NCBI GenBank assembly: GCA_964487395.1
Contig: CAZAQH010000027.1
Coordinates: 1 to 23,808, forward strand
DNA length: 23,808 nucleotides
DNA from: RGIG8767 sp964487395
GTDB lineage: Bacteria > Bacillota > Clostridia > Lachnospirales > Lachnospiraceae
Reading direction: 5' to 3'
In this document: one piece after another, positions 1 through 6,977 of the stretch
How the letters are laid out: each line of letters opens with the position of its first letter
Position numbering within the stretch: position 1 is the stretch's first letter
The notes under the pieces: model-generated
Database searches by the model: none
What the model was told of the DNA's origin: nothing
The model's input: only the letters and a program-made list of their open reading frames with translations
Translations under genes and position numbers: made by a program

Positions 1-1631
1 AAATCCTGATTTTCAAATGGATAATGATGCTGTGCAAATGGCATAGCACCAGAGTCAAACCAGCAGTCAATTACTTCCGGTACTCTCTTCATTGGCTTAC
101 CACATTTTGGACAGGTAATCGTAATCTCATCGATATATGGTCTGTGGAGTTCCACTGTCTTAGCAGCCGGATTGCCACTCATTTTTTCAAGTTCCTCACG
201 GCTTCCGATGGATTCCATATGTCCGCATTCGCATTCCCATACGTTTAATGGAGTACCCCAGTAACGGTGGATATTTTCAAGCCAGTCACCGAAACGTCCT
301 TTTCCGATGGATTCCGGAATCCAGTTGATGGTATTATTGTTGCGAATCAAGTCATCTTTTACTTCTGTCATTTTGATAAACCAGGATTCACGTGCATAGT
401 AAATAAGTGGAGTATCGCATCTCCAGCAGAATGGATAATCATGTTCAAACTTAGGTGCATCATATAAAAGTCCCTTTGCGTCCAAATCTTTTAATACCAT
501 TGGGTCAGCATCTTTTACAAAGGTTCCGGCATAAGGTGTCTCTTTTGTCATGTCACCTTTTCCGTCAACAAGCTGTACGAAAGGTAAATCATACTTACGT
601 CCAACCTTAGCATCATCCTCACCAAATGCAGGAGCGATATGAACAATACCAGTACCATCTGACATTGTGACATATGTGTCACATGTTACAAAGTAACCTT
701 TTTTATGCTGTTTTTCGCAAATTTCTTTTGCACAGTCAAATAATGGTTCATATTCTTTATATTCTAAATCTTTTCCTATATAGGTCTCTAATACTTCGTA
801 TGCTTTTGTTCCATTTTCTTCATCTGCAAGTTTGCCAAGTACCCTGTCAAGCAGAGCCTGCGCCATATAATAGGTGTAGCCGTCTGCTGCTTTTACTTTG
901 CAATACGTATCTTCTGGGTTAACGCAGAGTGCCACGTTACTTGGAAGTGTCCAAGGTGTAGTGGTCCATGCAAGGAAGTATGCATCTTCTCCCACTACTT
1001 TAAATCTTGCAACAGCGGAACGCTCTTTTACTGCTTTGTAGCCCTGTGCTACTTCATGAGAAGAAAGCGGGGTGCCACATCTTGGGCAGTAAGGAACAAT
1101 TTTAAATCCTTTATAAAGTAATCCTTTATTCCAGATTTCTTTTAATGCCCACCACTCAGATTCAATATAATCATCATGATAGGTAACATATGGGTCATCC
1201 ATATCAGCCCAGAAACCAACCGTTCCTGAGAAATCTTCCCACATGCCTTTATATTTCCAGACACTTTCCTTACATTTTGTAATAAAAGGATCCAGTCCGT
1301 ATTCTTCAATCTGTTCTTTTCCATCTAAGCCCAAAAGTTTTTCTACTTCCAGTTCTACCGGAAGTCCGTGGGTATCCCATCCTGCTTTTCTTGGAACCAT
1401 ATATCCCTTCATGGTTCTGTAGCGTGGAATCATATCTTTGATAACACGTGTCAATACGTGTCCGATATGTGGCTTGCCGTTGGCTGTTGGAGGTCCATCA
1501 TAAAATGTGTAGGTCTCTCCTTCTTTTCGGCTGTCCATACTTTTCTGAAAAATATCGTTATCCTGCCAAAATTTTAATGTCTCTTTTTCTCTATCCACAA
1601 AATTTAAATTCGTGTCAACTTTCTGATACAT
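1..1631 (-). CDS. ileS: Isoleucyl-tRNA synthetase, N-terminal 543 residues (runs off the window)
   Basis: Charges tRNA-Ile with isoleucine in the cytoplasm. The start is the ATG at 1631, preceded by an AAGGAAAGGAAG ribosome site, and the protein begins MYQKVDTNLNF. The class I signature HIGH is at residues 55-58 (NGKPHIGH). The CP1 editing domain is present, with WTTTPWTLPSN near residue 235, as is the motif CPRCGTPLSSHEVAQGYK, typical of the long (about 1040-residue) type-2 IleS of Clostridia. The frame stays open to the window edge, so the KMSKS loop and anticodon-binding domain lie outside. Expression is controlled by the T-box leader directly upstream. Type-2 IleS enzymes are often naturally tolerant of mupirocin; that is family knowledge, not visible here. 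Identity is secure. Confidence 0.97.
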   Translation of the reverse strand, partial: MYQKVDTNLNFVDREKETLKFWQDNDIFQKSMDSRKEGETYTFYDGPPTANGKPHIGHVLTRVIKDMIPRYRTMKGYMVPRKAGWDTHGLPVELEVEKLLGLDGKEQIEEYGLDPFITKCKESVWKYKGMWEDFSGTVGFWADMDDPYVTYHDDYIESEWWALKEIWNKGLLYKGFKIVPYCPRCGTPLSSHEVAQGYKAVKERSAVARFKVVGEDAYFLAWTTTPWTLPSNVALCVNPEDTYCKVKAADGYTYYMAQALLDRVLGKLADEENGTKAYEVLETYIGKDLEYKEYEPLFDCAKEICEKQHKKGYFVTCDTYVTMSDGTGIVHIAPAFGEDDAKVGRKYDLPFVQLVDGKGDMTKETPYAGTFVKDADPMVLKDLDAKGLLYDAPKFEHDYPFCWRCDTPLIYYARESWFIKMTEVKDDLIRNNNTINWIPESIGKGRFGDWLENIHRYWGTPLNVWECECGHMESIGSREELEKMSGNPAAKTVELHRPYIDEITITCPKCGKPMKRVPEVIDCWFDSGAMPFAQHHYPFENQD

Positions 1632-1655
1632 GATTTTGCTTCCTTTCCTTATACT

Positions 1656-1685
1656 AAAAAAGCCCCATCCTGAAAAGGACGGGGC
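1656..1685 (-). terminator. T-box intrinsic terminator
   Basis: The minus-strand hairpin GCCCCGTCC-TTTTC-AGGATGGGGC is followed by six T residues. It lies between the T-box sequence and the ileS ribosome site, so it is the off-state structure that the antiterminator displaces. Confidence 0.93.
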
Positions 1686-1888
1686 AAAGTTTCCCGGTAA
1701 CCACCTTAACATACTTCCATATGTCTCTCTTATAACGGTGAGATTCCGCTGATTCCTACTATATTCGGGTCAGAACTCGGAAGTGATGTTCCACTGCTTT
1801 TTACTAATATCCGGTTCGCACCCTCCCGAACTCTCTGAAACGTTTAAAAGCGTGTACTGTCTTCGTCAAAGTCGCTATCTAATATACA
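1656..1888 (-). promoter_or_regulatory. T-box riboswitch leader of ileS (specifier ATC, Ile)
   Basis: This leader binds uncharged tRNA-Ile and permits readthrough into ileS. In transcript order it has a stem I with a GA-rich motif (GACGAAGACAGTA), a specifier loop GAACATCACTTC whose codon ATC (1785-1787) reads Ile and is followed by A, and intervening stems. The T-box sequence AAGGTGGTTACCGGG follows (about 1694-1708), whose TGGT can pair with the ACCA end of tRNA. It ends in a GC-rich terminator. Specifier and downstream gene agree, which makes the assignment strong. The 5' end is inferred from the promoter at 1895-1924. Confidence 0.95.
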
Positions 1889-1894
1889 TCCGTA

Positions 1895-1924
1895 ATTATA
1901 AAGCGGATTTCGTGGAATTGTCAA
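1895..1924 (-). promoter_or_regulatory. Sigma-A promoter of the ileS T-box transcript
   Basis: A perfect -35 TTGACA (1919-1924) and perfect -10 TATAAT (1895-1900) are separated by 18 bp. The -35 starts 4 bp after the stop codon of the upstream HAAS gene, so ileS has its own strong promoter although it follows the padR operon in the same direction with no terminator between them. Confidence 0.9.
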
Positions 1925-1928
1925 GGGT

Positions 1929-2906
1929 TTATGCCCTTTCTGTTTTACATATAACCGTAATCACATCAAGTATCAGGGCAAATAAAATGATACCCATAAA
2001 GAAAATATTGAAACTTGCCATTATATTTTGCAAAAACGGCTCTGCATCTGTAAAAATACTGCTCATCATTTCTTTAAATCTCGGATTTAAAATATTGTCA
2101 TTTAAAAGCCATATAATTGTAAATACCGCACTCAGCCCATCCGTTACGATTGTAACAAGCATCAGGCGTTGTGTGTAACGTCCTTCAATCAGTTTCATGA
2201 TTTCTCTTCCTATTCCAAGTACTGCAAAAATCACAATCAGATACCATGTCTGTCTGATGAAATTAACATTAAATATCGGTATCACTTCATTATTTTTAGT
2301 ATTAACCGCACATAAAATCTGTGGACAGACCAAAAACAATGTCGTAAATAATATGGAAATAATAATTCCAACAAGTACAGAGACTCCGGATATCTTATCT
2401 TCTTTTTTCGGAAGCTGGGGCAGATTATCAAGGCTGTCAAATACTGCATCTATTTTTACCTGCTTGCGGTAAAGATAGGCAAAAATGATTGTGACAATTG
2501 CAAATCCACTTAGTACACCGCCAAAAACAGGTGCAATGATTGTCGCGATTGCTTCATACCAAACCGGCTGCTCATTCATAACGGTCAGACATCCCGCAAT
2601 AAACATTCCAAAGATAACACAAGCCGTCACAAGCTTAATCACAAACTTATAGATTCCAAAATACGGAGCTCCTATCAGACATTTCTTTCCATCCTGGCTG
2701 TACTTTTCATATAATTCAAGTGGTGTGCCCAGTTCGCTTAAGATTGCTTTTATCTGATATTCATTGGGTTCTTTATCGCCATACTGTTCTTCAATCATAT
2801 CATCAATAATCGATTTTAATTCTTTTGCAATATCCTCTTTTTCTGATTTTTTCAAATATCTTGTGACTGCGTAAATATAACGCTCTATCAATTCTTCTTT
2901 TTTCAT
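1929..2906 (-). CDS. HAAS-domain integral membrane protein paired with PadR
   Basis: The N-terminal ~75 residues are soluble and charged (KKEELIERYIYAVTRYL..., ...AILSELGTPLELYEKY) and match the HAAS/DUF1700-type domain commonly encoded beside PadR repressors. The rest has about six hydrophobic segments (e.g. FVIKLVTACVIFGMFIAGCL, GVSVLVGIIISILFTTLFLV, IFFMGIILFALILDVITVI). The ATG at 2906 (MKKEEL) is preferred over the ATG at 2912: AGAGGA lies directly against the 2912 codon but about 6 nt from 2906. This gives 325 residues. It follows padR by about 20 nt and is surely co-transcribed with it. Such proteins are thought to work in envelope stress or signalling; the actual role is unknown. Confidence 0.8.
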   Translation of the reverse strand: MKKEELIERYIYAVTRYLKKSEKEDIAKELKSIIDDMIEEQYGDKEPNEYQIKAILSELGTPLELYEKYSQDGKKCLIGAPYFGIYKFVIKLVTACVIFGMFIAGCLTVMNEQPVWYEAIATIIAPVFGGVLSGFAIVTIIFAYLYRKQVKIDAVFDSLDNLPQLPKKEDKISGVSVLVGIIISILFTTLFLVCPQILCAVNTKNNEVIPIFNVNFIRQTWYLIVIFAVLGIGREIMKLIEGRYTQRLMLVTIVTDGLSAVFTIIWLLNDNILNPRFKEMMSSIFTDAEPFLQNIMASFNIFFMGIILFALILDVITVICKTERA

Positions 2907-2931
2907 ATTCATTCCTCTTTTCTTGACCTGT

Positions 2932-3258
2932 TTACAATAGTTTGTTAATGGACTTAGAAAATGTCAGCCAGTGTTCTTTTATTTTTTCAAGAACAATTGC
3001 TCCATCTTCTGTCAGTTCATAGTATTTACGTGGCTTTGCGCCTTCTGTCTCCCATTCACTTTTTAAAAGTCCCTGTGACTCTAATCGTCTCATTAAGGGG
3101 TATAGTGTGTTGCCTTCGATTGGTATGCCTGCATCCTCTAAAATTTTAACGAGATTGTAGCCATACATCGGTGTCTTCAGCTGGCTTAGTACCAGCATAA
3201 TCAAGGTACCTCTTCTAAATTCAAGAATCAAACCTGCTACTACTTCATCATGATTCAT
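2932..3258 (-). CDS. PadR-family transcriptional regulator
   Basis: A 108-residue winged-helix repressor of the short PadR type. Diagnostic stretches are RRGTLIMLVLSQLKTPMYGY near the N terminus, GNTLYPLMRRLESQGLL (recognition helix region, about residues 49-65) and KPRKYYELTEDG (wing, about 76-87). A short C-terminal dimerisation helix follows. The start ATG at 3258 has GAGGT six bases upstream. It is the first gene of a two-gene unit with the HAAS membrane protein. PadR proteins usually repress their own operon, and the leader holds a candidate operator (3344-3373). The inducer is unknown. Confidence 0.93.
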   Translation of the reverse strand: MNHDEVVAGLILEFRRGTLIMLVLSQLKTPMYGYNLVKILEDAGIPIEGNTLYPLMRRLESQGLLKSEWETEGAKPRKYYELTEDGAIVLEKIKEHWLTFSKSINKLL

Positions 3259-3343
3259 GTCATTACCTCATTCTTTATTGGTATGTTTGTATTTATGGTG
3301 GGTGGTGTGTTGTGTGTATTGTTTCGTGTGTGCGGTTTTATAC

Positions 3344-3373
3344 TGTGTGACATTTTATAGTGTGTGTCATACA
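3344..3373. promoter_or_regulatory. Candidate PadR operator (inverted repeat)
   Basis: TGTGTGACA (3344-3352) and TGTCATACA (3365-3373) form a dyad with 8 of 9 matching positions and a 12-bp gap, just downstream of the predicted transcription start. Related ACTGTGT / ACAGTGTAT words recur at 3342-3348, 3371-3379 and 3391-3397. PadR sites are typically spaced dyads of this kind, so autorepression is a reasonable inference, not shown. Confidence 0.45.
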
Positions 3374-3385
3374 GTGTATATTGTT

Positions 3386-3414
3386 ATATTACTGTGTCAT
3401 GCACACTATGTCAA
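3386..3414 (-). promoter_or_regulatory. Promoter of the padR-HAAS operon
   Basis: -35 TTGACA (3409-3414) and -10 TAATAT (3386-3391) with a 17-bp spacer. The predicted start, near 3379, leaves a TG-rich (plus-strand sense) 5' leader of about 120 nt before padR. The spacer itself contains GTGT-N5-ACAC. Confidence 0.82.
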
Positions 3415-3764
3415 GACTTTTTTTAAATTAATGCTATTTGGGACATTCTGATACTTTTACCCACAGCATCGGCTTTTTTGCTCTTTACTGTCTGCAATTT
3501 CATGGAATTCTGCAAAGTTTCATGATACTGATAGTTTGCATTTACCAACACGATTGGGAATTTGAGCCACTTGTGTCTGCAATTTTCTGCTTCTCCTGTA
3601 TAAAGGACACAGGGGGTTAGAGATATTGGCATAAAAGATAAACGAAACAAGGCGACCAGACGAAAAAGATTGATTTTTTATGCTTCATACCGTATTATTT
3701 GTATAACCCTTTGACAGGTGTAAATACAATTGTAAAAAGCAAATAGAAAACGGAGGTCTACTTC
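3415..3764. other. Intergenic region between the divergent padR and pncB units
   Basis: About 350 bp between divergent promoters. No supported gene: a 75-codon minus-strand frame (3423-3650) has no ribosome site and no recognisable family. There is a 12-bp direct repeat TGTCTGCAATTT at 3489-3500 and 3574-3585. The right end holds the pncB control region (3711-3733) and the ribosome site GGAGGT (3752-3757). Confidence 0.5.
3711..3733 (+). promoter_or_regulatory. pncB -35 box overlapping a NiaR-like operator
   Basis: TTGACA (3711-3716) is a consensus -35; no good -10 stands at the usual spacing. Overlapping it is the dyad ACAGGTGT-AAAT-ACAATTGT (3714-3733), with 6 of 8 half-site positions symmetric. 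Its form and place resemble the operator of the niacin repressor NiaR, which controls nicotinate uptake and salvage genes in Firmicutes. The NiaR assignment rests on recalled consensus and context. Confidence 0.45.
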
Positions 3765-5222
3765 ATGGGCAGACAAAATCTGACATTAATGACCGATCTT
3801 TATGAATTAACAATGATGCAGGGATATTTCAAGCATAAAGACCGTAATGAAACCGTCATATTTGACGCATTTTTCAGAAATAATCCAATGGACAGTGGCT
3901 ATGCCATCAGTGCAGGATTAGAACAGGTTATTGATTACATTAACAATTTACATTTTGAGGAAGCAGATATTGAGTATCTTAGAAGTCTTAAAATATTTGA
4001 TGAGGACTTTTTAGATTATTTAAAAACTTTCCGTTTTTCAGGTGACATTTATGCGATTCCCGAAGGAAGTCTGATGTTCCCAAGAGAGCCGATGATTAAG
4101 GTCATCGCTCCTATTATGGAAGCACAGCTTGTGGAAACCGCAATTTTAAATATTATCAACCACCAGAGTCTGATTGCCACAAAAGCATCCCGTGTCTGCT
4201 ATGCAGCTAAGGGAGACGGCATTATGGAATTTGGACTTCGCCGTGCACAGGGTCCAGATGCCGGAACATATGGTGCGAGAGCTGCAATGATTGGTGGATG
4301 TATCGGTACCAGTAACGTACTGACAGGACAGTTATTTGATGTTCCGGTAAAAGGAACACATGCTCACAGCTGGATTATGAGTTTTCCGGATGAATATACT
4401 GCCTTTAAAACATATGCCAACATGTATCCAACTGCCTGTATCTTATTAGTTGATACATATGATACATTAAAATCAGGTGTTCCCAATGCCATAAAGGTAT
4501 TTAAAGAAATGCGTGAAGAAGGAATTCCTCTTACGTTCTACGGAATCCGTTTAGATAGTGGCGATTTAGCTTATTTATCGAAAAAAGCAAGAAAAATGTT
4601 AGATGCTGCCGGATTCCCGGATGCTGTTATTTCTGCATCTAATGACCTGGACGAGTATCTGATTGACAGTTTAAAAGCACAGGGAGCTGCCATTACTTCA
4701 TGGGGTGTTGGAACTCACTTAATCACCTCAAAAGACTGGCCTTCCTTTGGTGGCGTTTATAAGCTTGCAGCTGTTATGGGAAAAGATGGCAAATTTATTC
4801 CAAAGATTAAGCTTTCGGAAAACACTGAAAAAGTTACAAATCCAGGCAACAAAACAATTTATCGTGTTTATGAAAAAGAAACCGGTAAGATTAAAGCCGA
4901 TTTAATCTGTCTGGTGGACGAAACCTTCAGTGAGGAAGAACCTCTTTTACTATTTGATCCTTCTGAGCCATGGAAAAAAACAAAAATGGCACCGGGTACC
5001 TTTACCTTACGTGAAATGATGGTTCCGGTATTTAAAGATGGTAAATGTATTTATGAATCTCCTAAGGTTATGGATATCCGTGCTTATGCACAGGAAGAAT
5101 TATCTACTCTTTGGGATGAGACAAGACGTCTTGTCAATCCTCATCAGGTTTATGTGGATTTATCCGCCAAACTCTACGATATCAAGATTGACCTTTTAGA
5201 TCGAATGGGACAGATGCACTAA
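3765..5222 (+). CDS. pncB: Nicotinate phosphoribosyltransferase
   Basis: Converts nicotinate, PRPP and ATP to nicotinate mononucleotide, the first step of NAD salvage (Preiss-Handler). 485 residues, the usual length of the Gram-positive type. It begins with the family signature LTLMTDLYELTMMQGYF (residues 6-22). Further motifs are FGLRRAQGPDAG (156-167), GTHAHSW (197-203, with the likely active-site His201) and RLDSGDL (262-268). The start is well set by GGAGGT seven bases before the ATG. It is monocistronic: its own promoter region lies upstream and a strong terminator downstream. Confidence 0.97.
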   Translation: MGRQNLTLMTDLYELTMMQGYFKHKDRNETVIFDAFFRNNPMDSGYAISAGLEQVIDYINNLHFEEADIEYLRSLKIFDEDFLDYLKTFRFSGDIYAIPEGSLMFPREPMIKVIAPIMEAQLVETAILNIINHQSLIATKASRVCYAAKGDGIMEFGLRRAQGPDAGTYGARAAMIGGCIGTSNVLTGQLFDVPVKGTHAHSWIMSFPDEYTAFKTYANMYPTACILLVDTYDTLKSGVPNAIKVFKEMREEGIPLTFYGIRLDSGDLAYLSKKARKMLDAAGFPDAVISASNDLDEYLIDSLKAQGAAITSWGVGTHLITSKDWPSFGGVYKLAAVMGKDGKFIPKIKLSENTEKVTNPGNKTIYRVYEKETGKIKADLICLVDETFSEEEPLLLFDPSEPWKKTKMAPGTFTLREMMVPVFKDGKCIYESPKVMDIRAYAQEELSTLWDETRRLVNPHQVYVDLSAKLYDIKIDLLDRMGQMH

Positions 5223-5267
5223 AATATTTTTATTGGAAAAGAAGAAATTAAAATAAGTCAAAATACG

Positions 5268-5299
5268 AAAAAGGACATCCTACGATGTCCTTTTTCTTT
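5268..5299. terminator. Bidirectional intrinsic terminator after pncB
   Basis: Perfect 12-bp arms AAAAAGGACATC (5268-5279) and GATGTCCTTTTT (5284-5295) with a 4-nt loop. The A and T runs within the arms give a U-tract on both strands, so it can end pncB from the left and the small minus-strand unit (5335-5385) from the right. Confidence 0.92.
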
Positions 5300-5334
5300 A
5301 TATGTGAAGCACATTATCAAACTGGGACAATGTG

Positions 5335-5385
5335 CTAGCTTAAGGAAGTGTCCTTTGTAGGAACACGAGTGAAGGTATTTTTCAT
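5335..5385 (-). CDS. Possible 16-residue peptide ORF with a strong Shine-Dalgarno site
   Basis: AAAGGAGGG (5393-5401) sits 8 nt before an ATG that opens MKNTFTRVPTKDTSLS and stops at TAG. The ribosome site is the best in the region. A perfect 8-bp hairpin (AGCACATT 5308-5315 / AATGTGCT 5329-5336) overlaps the stop codon, and the bidirectional terminator follows, so the unit looks complete on the minus strand. The product has no membrane segment and no family I recognise. It may be a true small peptide or the 5' stub of a gene lost by deletion. It lies 50 bp after the HD-GYP remnant. Confidence 0.35.
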   Translation of the reverse strand: MKNTFTRVPTKDTSLS

Positions 5386-5435
5386 ATGATTACCCTCCTT
5401 TCCTTATTGTGTTTTCCTTTTAATTGGATATGGAG

Positions 5436-5657
5436 TTAGTATGTGGAAGATGAAAAAAATTTATTCTTCATAGAATGGATTACTTCATCCCAATGTTTTA
5501 ATACATGTTCTGTAATAATGGGATCATACATAGTTCCAGCATTTTTTTCTATTTCTTTATAACAGAATGCAAAATCATGTGCTTTTCGATAACTTCTGTT
5601 GGATGACATGGCATCTATAGAATCACAAATTATAATCCCCTGTTCTTCTTTATCGAT
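5436..5657 (-). pseudogene. HD-GYP phosphodiesterase C-terminal remnant
   Basis: A frame open from just after a TAA (5658-5660) to a TAA at 5436-5438 encodes 73 residues including GIIICDSIDAMSSNRSYRKA, then EIEKNAGTMYDPIITEHVL. This is the end of an HD-GYP domain (compare the usual ADAFDAMTSDRPYRKA and GAGTQFDP). The HD and GYP catalytic motifs, the sensor part and a start codon are all missing. Upstream, the frame runs straight into the unrelated membrane gene that ends at 5630, with the two frames overlapping, so the piece was left by a deletion or recombination. It almost certainly has no enzymatic function. Confidence 0.75.
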
Positions 5658-5932
5658 TTATATTCTGTAACGGCGGCTATAATAAAGAAGTTCATTTCAA
5701 GTCGTGAGAACACGCCAATTAAAACTATTTGAAGATTAAAGGATGCGGAACATAAAAGTTGTGCTATTACTGCAATTAAAAGTACAATGGCATACCATTT
5801 CGGATAGATGCTTTTCTTTTTAAATGCATATACAAACCACATTACATATCCCGCATAAGGCAGATACTCAAGCAGGTAATCTGTTAATGAATACAAAAAC
5901 CCTGCTACTGCTGCAATGATGGCAAATATCAT
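5630..5932 (-). CDS. Small multi-pass membrane protein, probably disrupted
   Basis: 100 residues with about four hydrophobic segments (MIFAIIAAVAGFLYSLTDYL, AGYVMWFVYAF, WYAIVLLIAVIAQLLC, IVLIGVFSRLEMNFFIIAAV). Family not recognised; a weak likeness to part of the larger DUF6796 membrane proteins is possible. The ATG at 5932 has no ribosome site. A good AAAGGA lies before another ATG at 5958 that encodes MKTYNRKQI and then stops at a TGA overlapping the 5932 ATG. One added base would join the two into a protein with a normal charged N terminus. The 3' end overlaps the HD-GYP remnant. Either a short upstream ORF is coupled to it or the gene is frameshifted; I favour decay. Confidence 0.5.
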   Translation of the reverse strand: MIFAIIAAVAGFLYSLTDYLLEYLPYAGYVMWFVYAFKKKSIYPKWYAIVLLIAVIAQLLCSASFNLQIVLIGVFSRLEMNFFIIAAVTEYKSIKKNRGL

Positions 5933-6019
5933 ATTTGTTTTCTATTGTATGTTTTCATATATTTTGTCCTTTCTGTTTTTCTTTACTTACTTTTGTTAGT
6001 TATTTCTAACTCTATAGTA

Positions 6020-6048
6020 ATAATATTCCTTTTATTTCCAGAAATCAA
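6020..6048 (-). promoter_or_regulatory. Promoter of the small membrane gene
   Basis: -35 TTGATT (6043-6048) and -10 TATTAT (6020-6025) with 17 bp between. Just downstream, near the start site, is the inverted repeat GTTAG-TTATTT-CTAAC (5995-6010), a possible operator or small hairpin. The promoter lies about 40 bp after the DUF3021 gene, so the patch at 5335-5958 can be transcribed on its own. Confidence 0.55.
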
Positions 6049-6088
6049 TACGTATTTTTTGAATAGATTTACGTGGGGATTGCTTGTT

Positions 6089-6517
6089 CTACTTATTTTC
6101 CTGGAATTTTTTAAGGTTTGCGTTAAACTTATCTGCACTTTTTTTATCATTAATCCACATAACAAGTGCTACAATCAGATAAATGACTGCAATGGTTACT
6201 GCGAGTATAATGGCTGGTATGAATTCAAAAAACTGTCCATTCAACGCATTAAGGCCAAATACAAAGGCCTCAATCATTAGCAGATGGATAACATCACGAA
6301 AAATGGTCTGGCGGATGCTTAATTCTTTTTTTGAATAAGATACTAGTCCAAATATTGCCGAAAAGAATCCAAAAAGAACAGGTGAGAAGAAGGCTTCATA
6401 GCCCAATTTTACATCTGGGAAAAAAAGAAGTCCCAAGATTCCTTCTGCGATGGTAATACACGTTGTAATAACGAAAAACGATATAAATAATTGCTTAAGT
6501 TGTTCTTTACTATTCAT
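6089..6517 (-). CDS. DUF3021 family membrane protein
   Basis: 142 residues from the ATG at 6517 (MNSKEQLKQLF). The longer reading from 6538 would begin inside the upstream gene and is not needed, since GGGGGA from the end of that gene serves as ribosome site. Four hydrophobic helices are visible (LFISFFVITTCITIAEGILG, FFSPVLFGFFSAIFGLV, VIHLLMIEAFVFGLNAL, IPAIILAVTIAVIYLIVALV), the pattern of DUF3021. It starts one base after the stop of the LytTR gene, so the two are translationally coupled. In Firmicutes this pair recurs; the membrane protein is thought to modulate the LytTR regulator. Ligand and targets are unknown. Confidence 0.85.
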   Translation of the reverse strand: MNSKEQLKQLFISFFVITTCITIAEGILGLLFFPDVKLGYEAFFSPVLFGFFSAIFGLVSYSKKELSIRQTIFRDVIHLLMIEAFVFGLNALNGQFFEFIPAIILAVTIAVIYLIVALVMWINDKKSADKFNANLKKFQENK

Positions 6518-6518
6518 A

Positions 6519-6962
6519 TTAGTCGTCCCCCATAACAATTTTCTTTATAATCGGTGCGTATTGTCTGGATATCATTATCTTTTCCCCCTTTTTCATGTGA
6601 GCAAGAAATCTTCCATTTAATGCAGGGCTGATGCTGTCAAGCTGCATTAAATTCAGCACCATTGATTTGGAGCAGCGTACAAAATGATGCGTTTTATAGG
6701 CATCCTCTGCTTCATAGAGTTTAATCTTCATTTCATAGACATTATCCTTTGTGCACGCGAAGACTTTTTCGTCTACTGCTTCAAAATAGCAAACGTCTTC
6801 AAGACGGAAACGACAGATTCTCTCATCTGCCATTCCTGATAATTCGGTTCCTTTTGTAAGGGCATATGAATAAATGTCTTTTATTTCAGTTGTCACATCC
6901 ACACAGGCAATCAAAACCTGTTCGTCTTCCTTATTGGGTATCTTTTTAATCGCTACCTTCAT
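6519..6962 (-). CDS. LytTR DNA-binding domain regulator (stand-alone)
   Basis: 147 residues without a response-regulator receiver domain. The N-terminal ~45 residues are a short alpha/beta lead (MKVAIKKIPNKEDEQVLIAC...). The LytTR fold follows, with CRFRLEDVCYFEAVDEKVFA (about residues 50-69), HHFVRCSKSMVLNLMQLDSI (about 92-111) and NGRFLAHMKKGEKIMISRQY (about 116-135), all family hallmarks. GAGAGGA precedes the ATG by 7 nt. It begins 15 bp after the mfd stop and runs into a DUF3021 gene, so it is probably read from the pth-mfd transcript unless an internal promoter exists. Confidence 0.93.
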   Translation of the reverse strand: MKVAIKKIPNKEDEQVLIACVDVTTEIKDIYSYALTKGTELSGMADERICRFRLEDVCYFEAVDEKVFACTKDNVYEMKIKLYEAEDAYKTHHFVRCSKSMVLNLMQLDSISPALNGRFLAHMKKGEKIMISRQYAPIIKKIVMGDD

Positions 6963-6977
6963 TTAGGCTTCCTCTCT

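Noticed and set aside
1783..2178. 131-codon plus-strand ORF
   Set aside because: Antisense to the HAAS gene and the T-box leader; no ribosome site.
3423..3650. 75-codon minus-strand ORF between padR and pncB
   Set aside because: No ribosome site, no family likeness, and it lies across a direct repeat and divergent promoters.
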